Shown: one piece after another, positions 54,951 to 62,736 of the stretch
How positions within the stretch are numbered: position 1 is the first letter of the stretch
Layout of the letters: the number at the start of each line of letters is the position of its first letter
Source: JABMNT01 sp048262255
GTDB taxonomy: Bacteria; Pseudomonadota; Alphaproteobacteria; Rhodospirillales; Casp-alpha2
Assembly (NCBI GenBank): GCA_048262255.1
Contig: JBLXFH010000003.1
Coordinates: 372,001-436,000 of the forward strand
Direction of reading: 5' to 3'
DNA: 64,000 nt
Position numbers and translations under genes: made by a program
Notes under the pieces: model-generated
Seen by the model: only the letters and a program-made list of their open reading frames with translations
Told to the model about the DNA's origin: nothing
The model's database searches: none

Positions 54951-56873
54951 TCAAAACGGCTTGGCTGTTAAATCCTGCAGGGCCTCGACACAGTTGTTAA
55001 CGACGGGACGCCAGTCCTTGGTTGCATCCTGGCGAAACAGGCGCATGGACGGATACCAGGGGCTGTCATCGCGTTCCAGCAGCCAGCGCCAGTCAGGAAT
55101 AAACGGAATAAGCCCCCATGTAGGCACGCCCAGCGCGCCTGCCACGTGCAGCGGTGATGTATCAACGGAAATGACCAGATCCAGGTTCATCATCACCGCC
55201 GCCGTTTCAGCAAATGAGGTTAGTTGCGGGGCCAGATCAGTAATCGCGCCACCAAACAGGGCCTGCGCTTCACCGTTCTTGCCAACCTGCAAGCTGTAAA
55301 CAGCAACGCCCTCCATCTCGACAAAGGGCCGAACATATTCAAGCGGCAGGGAGCGGTTATGGTCATTGGTATGCTTCGGATTCCCAGACCAGACCAACCC
55401 CACGCGCAAGTTTCCGCTCTTGGGGCCAAGCCGATCTTTCCAGGCGTCGATCCGCAGTTCATCCGCCTTCACATACCCCTGCATATCGGGAATGGTTTCA
55501 AGAGTCGTTTCAAACAGTTGTGGCAGATCCATTATCGACACATGAAAATCGAACTCCGGCGGTGGCGTGTTCTGCAAGGAGAACTGATCGACATCCGGAA
55601 GAGTTTTCAGCAATTCGTGCAGTTGATTGGGTACTTCCATGACGACCCGCGCTCCGCGCGCCTTGAGCAGGGCGGTATAGCGGGAAAACTGGACAATATC
55701 GCCCAAGCCCTGTTCCGGGTAAACAAAGACGGTCTGGCCGGTCACATCGCCGCCATCCCATGCCGGCTGCGGATAGGTGCGCCGAGCAAGGGCTTCGCCC
55801 CTGACCTTGCCACGCCATGCGTAACCTTCCCAACCTTCACGAAACCGCCCGCGCATCAAATAGACATACCCCAGGTTCGCCCGCGGTTCGGCGAAATCCG
55901 GTGACAATTCAATGGCTTTTAGGAAGCTGGCTTCAGCCTTTTCGTAATTTCCGGTATCCTTAAGGGCATTTCCCATATTGTTATGCGCGAAGGCATATTC
56001 AGGATCTAGGGCAATCGCCTCTTCAAATTTCAGTATGGCTTCTTCACTTTTTCCACTGCTATTCAGCGCATCGGCCAGGTTGGTCATGATCCGGTTGTTG
56101 TCACCGGACAGAGAAATCGCTGTTTCGTAACAGACCATCGCTTCCTCATGCCGACCGGCCTTAGCCAGAGCGATGCCCAGATTGTTATGAGCCGCCGCCA
56201 GCTTGGGGCTGAGTTCCGTCCCACGACGCAGTCGTTCAATCGCCTCATCAGTAAGGCCCAGTTCAAGCATGGCATTTCCCTGATTGATCAGGGCATCCAC
56301 ATAGTCCGGTTTGATTTCAAGGGCGCGCTCAAAACTTTCCACGGCTTTTTTATTGTCCCCCAGCCTGCGGTAGGTAACGCCAAGATTGTTGAGCAACTCA
56401 ATGGAGTCGGGCTTGCTGTCAAGGGCGCGTTGGTAGGCGCCAAGAGCGTCTTCGAAACGACCTTGCTCGCGATACAAATCGGCGAGATTTATATGAGCAT
56501 GCAAAAGACCACTATTGAGTGCGCAGGCCTGTTCGAATTTTTCGATGGCCGCATCAAACTGTTTGTCTTCTTTCAACAGATATGCCCAGTTGCTAACGGC
56601 TTCTGCATATTGAGGATTGATTTTGGAGGCCAGCTCAAAAAGCCCGAGGGCCCGGGCCCGATAGCCCTTTTTGGAGACAATGGCAGCCAGATTGTGGATG
56701 GCGACAAACTGCTGGTTGTTTTTGGCGATTATTCTCGAATAAAGAGCCGCTGCTTCATCAAGACGCCCCTCGTTCTGATGCTGGACGGCCGCTATGAAAT
56801 CCGGATCACGGGCGTAATCCGCCATGAGTTCGGTCATATCGTTTGTCGTATCGAGCCCCATCGCACTGCCCAT
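54951..56873 (-). CDS. TPR-repeat protein with C-terminal glycosyltransferase-like domain
   Basis: This is a 640-residue protein. Residues 25-350 form about ten tetratricopeptide repeats (for example YVDALINQGNAMLELGLTDE, AYAFAHNNMGNALKD-like units). From about 385 the sequence turns into a GT-B-type domain: VFVYPEQGLGDIVQFSRY, RVGLVWSGNPKHTNDHNRSL and VDTSPLHVAGALGVPTWGL, as in heptosyltransferase-like/GT41-like TPR proteins. No signal peptide, so it should act in the cytoplasm, perhaps glycosylating a protein or surface glycan. Partner genes are not visible. The first Met at 56873 or the fifth codon could be the start. Confidence 0.87.
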   Translation of the reverse strand: MGSAMGLDTTNDMTELMADYARDPDFIAAVQHQNEGRLDEAAALYSRIIAKNNQQFVAIHNLAAIVSKKGYRARALGLFELASKINPQYAEAVSNWAYLLKEDKQFDAAIEKFEQACALNSGLLHAHINLADLYREQGRFEDALGAYQRALDSKPDSIELLNNLGVTYRRLGDNKKAVESFERALEIKPDYVDALINQGNAMLELGLTDEAIERLRRGTELSPKLAAAHNNLGIALAKAGRHEEAMVCYETAISLSGDNNRIMTNLADALNSSGKSEEAILKFEEAIALDPEYAFAHNNMGNALKDTGNYEKAEASFLKAIELSPDFAEPRANLGYVYLMRGRFREGWEGYAWRGKVRGEALARRTYPQPAWDGGDVTGQTVFVYPEQGLGDIVQFSRYTALLKARGARVVMEVPNQLHELLKTLPDVDQFSLQNTPPPEFDFHVSIMDLPQLFETTLETIPDMQGYVKADELRIDAWKDRLGPKSGNLRVGLVWSGNPKHTNDHNRSLPLEYVRPFVEMEGVAVYSLQVGKNGEAQALFGGAITDLAPQLTSFAETAAVMMNLDLVISVDTSPLHVAGALGVPTWGLIPFIPDWRWLLERDDSPWYPSMRLFRQDATKDWRPVVNNCVEALQDLTAKPF

Positions 56874-56962
56874 TTAACCGCGCATGATAATATAAAAAGA
56901 AATACGCCTTATAGGACGACATCTTGATTAGCATTTCCTTAAATTCGCAGTCGAAAAGACAT

Positions 56963-56993
56963 AAAAAAACGGGGCCCAAAAGGGCCCCGTTTC
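56963..56993. terminator. Bidirectional Rho-independent terminator
   Basis: AAAAAAACGGGGCCC, AAAA, then GGGCCCCGTTT form a perfect GC-rich stem. On the minus strand it ends the PuuD-like gene with a seven-T run. The TPR gene starts downstream of it. Confidence 0.88.
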
Positions 56994-57013
56994 CATTCTC
57001 TATGATCTTCAAA

Positions 57014-57616
57014 CTAGAAGATGTTTTGCGCCGAAACCATTGCAAACAGCATTGGGAACGACAGCAACGTGTTGGTGCGAGAAAACAGCATTGCGGTTCT
57101 CGCCGCAGCGGCTTTTTCTTCCGGGCTGACTTCAACCATACCCAGCGCTTTTTTCTGGTTCGGCCAGATCACGAACCATACGTTGAACCACATGATAATG
57201 CCGAACCACATGCCAATACCGATGGCCGTGTGTTTCGCAACACCGTCGGAACCAAGGGTCAGGGCTTCCACGAGGTATCCGCTCATTGCTGCCAGCAGCA
57301 AACCGGTGACGATGGTGGCCATCGCTCCCCAACGGAACCAGAACAGAGCCGCCGGCGCGATAACCTTGCCGATAGCCGGTTTTTGATCATCCGGAATATT
57401 CGGCATATTCGGGATTTGTACAAAATTGAAATACCACAGCAGGCCAATCCACATGACACCACTTGTCACGTGCAAAAAGCGCATGACAAAAGTCCAATAG
57501 GCATGACCTCCGGGCATCCCTTCGCCCGTCACATTTGCAACAACGATGACCATCAAAACCAGCACAACAAAACCGGCGATTACGGTATTTCGAAGATTAG
57601 ATAAAATTGCCGCCAT
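57014..57616 (-). CDS. PuuD/DUF989-type membrane protein (urate hydroxylase membrane domain)
   Basis: This is a 200-residue protein with about five membrane helices. MRFLHVTSGVMWIGLLWYFN, FVQIPNMPNIPDDQKP and IGIGMWFGIIMWFNVWFVIW match the membrane domain of urate hydroxylase PuuD. Known PuuD proteins carry a further C-terminal cytochrome c; here the protein ends without a CxxCH motif, so this is a short form whose activity on urate is unproven. The strong terminator follows it directly. Confidence 0.8.
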   Translation of the reverse strand: MAAILSNLRNTVIAGFVVLVLMVIVVANVTGEGMPGGHAYWTFVMRFLHVTSGVMWIGLLWYFNFVQIPNMPNIPDDQKPAIGKVIAPAALFWFRWGAMATIVTGLLLAAMSGYLVEALTLGSDGVAKHTAIGIGMWFGIIMWFNVWFVIWPNQKKALGMVEVSPEEKAAAARTAMLFSRTNTLLSFPMLFAMVSAQNIF

Positions 57617-57806
57617 GGCGCTTCCCCTCCAAAAAATTATATGAATAAATCGGTATGATTTAGAATCACTCTTGATTTGATGGTATACAAGAGGTCAGCT
57701 AGAATCTCCAACTGTTTTCCGATAACCCGCGCAAACCTGCCCTTTTTAATGAAAAATCATTGTCCAATTCCTGTTCACACCTGTTGTCCGACAAAACGAT
57801 TCGTCG

Positions 57807-58667
57807 ATGACTGACGCTGATCACTACTGTATGGGGTTGGTGCGGGACCGCGACCGGGATCGCTATCTGTGTACTTTGCTGGCGCCCGTCAGATATCGGA
57901 GCGGTCTTTTTGCGCTCTATGCCTTTAACGCGGAAATTGCCGAGATCGGGACCTCCGTCAGTGAACCTCTGATCGGGCAAATGCGCCTCAGATGGTGGCT
58001 TGATAACCTGGAATCCATTTACAAGGAAACCCCACCACAACATCCCGTCGCTACCGCTATTTCCAGCGCCATTTCGCATAACACCTTACCGCGGGCGCTG
58101 TTCGAGCGGATGATTGAGGCGCGAGAGCGGGATCTTGAGGACCGCGCTTTTGACACTCTGGCCGATCTGGAAACCTATGCCGAAGGCGTTTCCTCAACAC
58201 TTATCCAGCTTTCACTGGCTTGCATGGGCACCAAAACTGCAGATGTAAGGAAAACCGCACTGCACCTGGGGATCGCTTGGACCCTCACAGGAATTCTGCG
58301 CGCCATGCCTTTTCATCTGTCGCGCGGGCGTATCCTGTTGCCGGAAGAAACGTTGGATAAACATGGCTTCAACCGGCAGTCGTTTCTCGACCACGGATAC
58401 CGGGGAGCGCCGCCCAATGGAATGAGCGATGCGGTCCTAGAGCTAAAAACCTCCGCCCTTGATCATTTGCAGAAGGCCCGGACAGCTTGGCCGGAAGGCC
58501 ACCGTTCCTGTCTGTCGCCGGTTCTTCTCGGAACGCTTGCGGGCGGATATCTGACTGAATTATCCAAGGCCAACAACGATCCTTTTCAGCTCCCGTTCAC
58601 ACGCCCGGGTCCACGTGTCCGCGACATGCTTAAATTGAAGTGGGTTTCTTTGCTGGGCCGCTTCTAG
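57807..58667 (+). CDS. Squalene/phytoene-synthase-fold protein, NDUFAF6-like
   Basis: This 286-residue protein has the isoprenoid synthase fold: RLRWWLDNLE, YAEGVSSTLIQLSLACMG, HLGIAWTLTGILRAMPFHLSRGR and LLPEETLDKHG. The aspartate-rich motifs of true phytoene synthases are weakened (no clear second DxxxD), as in NDUFAF6, the complex I assembly factor of mitochondria. In alphaproteobacteria this gene normally sits near secDF and trmFO. No carotenoid or hopanoid genes are nearby, so an assembly role is favoured over terpenoid synthesis. It converges with the next gene, overlapping its stop by four bases. Confidence 0.83.
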   Translation: MTDADHYCMGLVRDRDRDRYLCTLLAPVRYRSGLFALYAFNAEIAEIGTSVSEPLIGQMRLRWWLDNLESIYKETPPQHPVATAISSAISHNTLPRALFERMIEARERDLEDRAFDTLADLETYAEGVSSTLIQLSLACMGTKTADVRKTALHLGIAWTLTGILRAMPFHLSRGRILLPEETLDKHGFNRQSFLDHGYRGAPPNGMSDAVLELKTSALDHLQKARTAWPEGHRSCLSPVLLGTLAGGYLTELSKANNDPFQLPFTRPGPRVRDMLKLKWVSLLGRF

Positions 58668-61600
58668 GACGGATTGCCCAGGTTGTTTGGCAGAATTTCG
58701 ATAAGCTGATCCGGCGGTTCGTCGGTAATGGGCTCGCCGAGCAGGTTGTCCGGCAAAACGCCCGGAAAATCATTGGGCAAATCATTCGTCAGACCGCGGG
58801 GCAGATCACCCGGCAAATCATTGGTCAAGCCGCTTGGCAACTGGCTGTCATCTGTCTGGATATCCGGTGCCATCAAAACCGGCTCGTTCAGAATATCTTC
58901 CGGTCGCTCCAGGTTTTGATCTCCCATCAGCGTCTCCAGTGTCGTATCCGAGACCGTCGGCAACGAGGGCGATGGATTGATAGGCTCACTGCCGAACAGT
59001 TCATCAGGTGACACCCCGGCACTGGCAGGGACCGATATTGCAGAAGCCGGGCCAGCGGCGGCAGCGGAAGCCTCTTTTTCCTGTTCCGACTGAGTAATAT
59101 CGACAATCCGCTTGAGGCGCATCAGTTCATGCGCCGAAACCTGCGGGAAAATGGACGGTGCGGTCGAGTAATAAAGCATTACAGCGCCGCGCGTGGTATC
59201 CGGAAACCCGCCGCGCGTATCATCAAATTTACGAATTTCCAGAACGGTGATGGCGTTATTCAGTTGATCAAGGCTACGCCAGGAAATGGTCGGGTTGTCC
59301 TGTCGCGGTTGCGCCAGTGGAGCAATCGAGCGCTTCAAAATTTCCGTCGGCTCGCCATAGCGTTTTTCATAATAGGCGGCAATGCTGTCAAAATCTTCGG
59401 AATTGAACAATGCGTGCAATCGCGTTGCCGCCGCCTGATCATAGCGAACCACGGCCATTGGCCCGGTATACAGGATTGTCGCAATCATAAACGACGACCG
59501 AATGTCATCGGACCAGTCAATGGGCTCAATACAGAACAGCGTTGTCCCCCGGTTTTTCTTTACGCACTGGTTGTTGGGGTCCGACCCGTCTTTACCGGGC
59601 GGGAAAATATTCACCAGATTGACCGATTCACCAAGCGTCAGCGTTACGTCATCCAGCGAGGTTCGGGTCAACGCGCTTGACGGGCGGGGCGGGGCCGGTT
59701 GTGGGTCGGATTTTGTCAACTTGACGATTGGCCAGTAGGTTTTCGGATCGTCTTTCGTGCGTGATGCAACCTCAACGCCGCCGCCTGAGGCGTCATGAGC
59801 GGTAGATAGCCGTTCATCCTGTTCCAGCAACAGGGACTCGCGTTCCAGCTCGACCGGGTCTTTCGGCTGGAACAGCTTGGTCAAACGGCCAATAAAGGTT
59901 TTTTTCTTGGCTTCCGCCTTTGTTTCTTCCGGCGCGCGCAGGGGGTCTCTATAGGCCTCTTTCGCCATCGCCGTTGGTTTGCCGCCGGTTGTTTTTGGCC
60001 TGTCCTCAAAGCGAGGGGGCTGCAATTCACTGTCCTCCAGGCCTGTCGGCGCTGCCGCCGGCGCCTGTGCGACTTCCAGAACAACCGGTTCCTTACCTTC
60101 ACCGACGTTTACCTCAACCTTTGTCGTCCAAGGGTTGTCAGCCACACGGTCTGCCGGTCTGCCCTGAGCCGGGAATGGATGCTCCGTGACCACTTCGGCT
60201 TTCCAGCCCGCACTTTGGGTTTTTTCCTCTTCACTGAACAAACCGGCCAAACGATTGAGAAACACCGGCTCCAGAGTTCCTGGCTGTTGGGCCGGGCGGG
60301 TCTCATCCACCTGATCAAAGGCCTGCAGGTTATCTATTTCAGGAGCCGGCAGCTCCTCATCCAGACGGCGCGTGCTGGGAGAACCCCGATAATCGGGAGC
60401 CTGCGGGTTTGGCTCTTCCATTTTCGGTGCCGAAGGCTGGGTTTGCGCGCCACCAAAAAAACCGACCATGCGGTCAAGAACGGAGGGCACTTCCTGTTGC
60501 GCCTCCGGAACTGGCACCTGATTGCCTTGACCTGTTGCCGTTGCCGCCATGCCGGAGGCGTTTTCCGTCGTTTCAACCGCGTCAAGCGGCCGGCGCTGCC
60601 CACCGATGGGAATGCCGTAGGCGTTTTCACGTTGCTGGTCCAGTTGCTCCATTTTCCCGAACCGCGTTGCAAGACGGTCTGCTGGCGTGGTACGCGGTTG
60701 GATTTCATTATCCGGGCTCAACAACCCGTCGACCAGCCGGTCCGTCCGGCGTCGCTGAACCGGTCGCCTAGCCCTGGATTCCAATTGAATCTCGTTCTGC
60801 CGAGAACGGCCACTGCGCAATATCTCGTCTGTATCAATCTTGACGTCCCGCGAGACCGCATCACCCAGACGCCGTAAACGGGCCCTTAAGGCATCCGATA
60901 CGGGAGCCTGCACGGAGCCGGAATCAGAAATCGGCTGCCGCCCCGGCCCGGTTTCCGGCCCCGCCCTGTCATCCAGAAACCCTTGCGATGGGGCGCCACT
61001 GTCCGCCAACCGATCCAGAACGGTGTCGGAGGCATCATTATCACTTTTCTCGCGCGACGATATCACGACCTCCGGCAGCCCGAACTCATCTTCCTCGGGT
61101 TTATCGCCAAGCAAACTCTTTATCCGCTCCAAAGTGCGCGCCGATGCGGATTTCGCCGGAGCGGGAAGGACATCAGTTTCGGTGTCATTTTCCAGTTCTG
61201 CCAAACCCGGCAAACTTTCCTCGGTATCGGCAAGGCCCACCAGGTCCCGCGTCAACGCGCCATCGTCTTCATTGGTCGTGGCACTTGAGACAAGGCCTCT
61301 ATCGATGCTTTCCAAGACCGGTTCCGCCATGAGGTCATTGCCCAGGGGCTGTTCCGCATCGGGCGCCCCCATATCAGTCACATCCTGCATATCCAGCTTG
61401 TCGGTCGTATCGACCACTTCCGTGCTGCTTGCAGGCTTTTTCCGGCTGGACGAGACAGCGCGCGGTGTCTCGCGCGACGGCGTTTCCTCTGACGTGGGAC
61501 TGACCAGATCAACAAGTGACTGGAAAAAGTTACTGACTGCCCCAACGGGATCAAGGGACGAAGCCGACTTCTCAGGCTCCGCCGTTTCTGGCACCGGCTT

Positions 61601-62353
61601 CTCGGCTCCGGCATCGGCTATTTCAGAAGTTGTCGACGGCAACTCCTGAAGGCTGTCGTCTTCGGCAATGACCGATGGCAATGTTTCTGAAGGCTCACCA
61701 ACAGGATCACGACCGTCCGGTTGCTGGCGACCCGGCGGAGGCGCCACCGAAACTTCTTCAGTCATCGGTGCCGGCATCTGTGAAGGCATATCGGGTTTAA
61801 CCGGCGGCATGCCAAACTTGCTTTGTTTCACCAGTTGAACCGGTTTTTCGGAGGGCGGTCTGCGGTTGCTGGGCTCCAGAGCCTTGATCACGCGGGTCGC
61901 CGTATCGGGACGGGCAGGGACTGCGGCAGGCAGTTCAGTTTCACGGGCGGGCCGACGGACGGACGGGCGGGCCGGTTTTTCAATGTCTGCTTGCACATTT
62001 GGCTTGCGCAACCGGTCTTCCGGCGCTGTCGCCGCCGTCTTACTCAGGCGTTTGGCGGTGTTCTTGGCGCTTCGCTCGGAAAGCAGGAAATGCGCGATGA
62101 TAAAATGTCCTTTGTCGACAGCCACATCGGCGGCCGTTTTGCCTTCGCCATTTTTGGCGCCCAGATCTGCCCCGGCGGCAATGGCGCTTTTCACGGCATT
62201 CATATCGTTGACCTGAACGGCTTGAAAAAGCTTTTGTGTCGGCGCGTTTTGCTGAGCGAGCACCGCTGTTGAAAAGACAAGACAACAGGCCAGCAAAAAC
62301 GCTGGTAACGACAACATGAAACGTCGTTTCCACTTGCCTTGCGTCGGCACCAT
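58664..62353 (-). CDS. Large ankyrin-repeat envelope protein with disordered middle
   Basis: This is a 1229-residue protein from ATG 62353, which has a GAGGGAG ribosome site; an ATG at 62392 lacks one. A signal peptide (LSLPAFLLACCLVFSTAVLA) is followed by one or two ankyrin repeats (NAVKSAIAAGADLGAKNGEG, AADVAVDKGHFIIAHFLLS). Residues about 110-920 are low-complexity, rich in Pro, Ser, Glu, Asp and Thr, and likely disordered. A compact domain follows (TLTLGESVNLVNIFPP, the cysteine pair in NNQCVKKNRGTTLFCIEPID, FDSIAAYYEKRYGEPTEI). The last 60 residues contain tandem LPxDLPG-type repeats. The function is unknown; it should be periplasmic or envelope-bound. Confidence 0.75.
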   Translation of the reverse strand: MVPTQGKWKRRFMLSLPAFLLACCLVFSTAVLAQQNAPTQKLFQAVQVNDMNAVKSAIAAGADLGAKNGEGKTAADVAVDKGHFIIAHFLLSERSAKNTAKRLSKTAATAPEDRLRKPNVQADIEKPARPSVRRPARETELPAAVPARPDTATRVIKALEPSNRRPPSEKPVQLVKQSKFGMPPVKPDMPSQMPAPMTEEVSVAPPPGRQQPDGRDPVGEPSETLPSVIAEDDSLQELPSTTSEIADAGAEKPVPETAEPEKSASSLDPVGAVSNFFQSLVDLVSPTSEETPSRETPRAVSSSRKKPASSTEVVDTTDKLDMQDVTDMGAPDAEQPLGNDLMAEPVLESIDRGLVSSATTNEDDGALTRDLVGLADTEESLPGLAELENDTETDVLPAPAKSASARTLERIKSLLGDKPEEDEFGLPEVVISSREKSDNDASDTVLDRLADSGAPSQGFLDDRAGPETGPGRQPISDSGSVQAPVSDALRARLRRLGDAVSRDVKIDTDEILRSGRSRQNEIQLESRARRPVQRRRTDRLVDGLLSPDNEIQPRTTPADRLATRFGKMEQLDQQRENAYGIPIGGQRRPLDAVETTENASGMAATATGQGNQVPVPEAQQEVPSVLDRMVGFFGGAQTQPSAPKMEEPNPQAPDYRGSPSTRRLDEELPAPEIDNLQAFDQVDETRPAQQPGTLEPVFLNRLAGLFSEEEKTQSAGWKAEVVTEHPFPAQGRPADRVADNPWTTKVEVNVGEGKEPVVLEVAQAPAAAPTGLEDSELQPPRFEDRPKTTGGKPTAMAKEAYRDPLRAPEETKAEAKKKTFIGRLTKLFQPKDPVELERESLLLEQDERLSTAHDASGGGVEVASRTKDDPKTYWPIVKLTKSDPQPAPPRPSSALTRTSLDDVTLTLGESVNLVNIFPPGKDGSDPNNQCVKKNRGTTLFCIEPIDWSDDIRSSFMIATILYTGPMAVVRYDQAAATRLHALFNSEDFDSIAAYYEKRYGEPTEILKRSIAPLAQPRQDNPTISWRSLDQLNNAITVLEIRKFDDTRGGFPDTTRGAVMLYYSTAPSIFPQVSAHELMRLKRIVDITQSEQEKEASAAAAGPASAISVPASAGVSPDELFGSEPINPSPSLPTVSDTTLETLMGDQNLERPEDILNEPVLMAPDIQTDDSQLPSGLTNDLPGDLPRGLTNDLPNDFPGVLPDNLLGEPITDEPPDQLIEILPNNLGNPS
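58670..58870 (-). repeat. Degenerate tandem repeat coding LTNDLPGDLP-like units
   Basis: Imperfect repeats of about 24 bases (GGCAAATCATTGGTCAAGCC-like on the plus strand) encode the C-terminal GLTNDLPGDLPRGLTNDLPN run and its variants. Confidence 0.7.
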
Positions 62354-62736
62354 GGCTCCCTCGACTTGGTTTTGGTACGTGAGCCAATTCATCGCTCAGT
62401 TTACGATTTTTGCGACGCTGGAGACAGTCCGCAAAAATTTCATCTTAAACAGATAGGCAATAAAACAAGATCATGCCGATTTTATGGCGAATTTAACAGA
62501 AACCGCACACGCAAACGATGATGAAATTCGTTAATAAATTTTTTGATTTTTATTTAAAAACAGTAACTTATGTGTTTTTACTTCGCAAACGGCATTAACC
62601 TCCCCTGAAAGCAGGGCACACCATTTACAAAACAGCCATACGCGATCCACCAGATCGGTAAAGCACACTTCTTTCTCAAATCGGAGTATCAATTCACTTT
62701 CAAGGTGCGAATCGGACGAATCGTCATATGCTGTGT
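62354..62736. other. Intergenic region between trmFO and the ankyrin gene
   Basis: This 383-base stretch is AT-rich around 62440-62580, with long A and T runs, and should contain the promoter of the ankyrin gene. I find no gene, RNA or clear terminator after trmFO. Confidence 0.5.

Noticed and set aside
57807..58667. Reading the gene as a true phytoene or squalene synthase
   Set aside because: The second aspartate-rich motif is not seen and no carotenoid or hopanoid gene is nearby, so the NDUFAF6-like reading was preferred.
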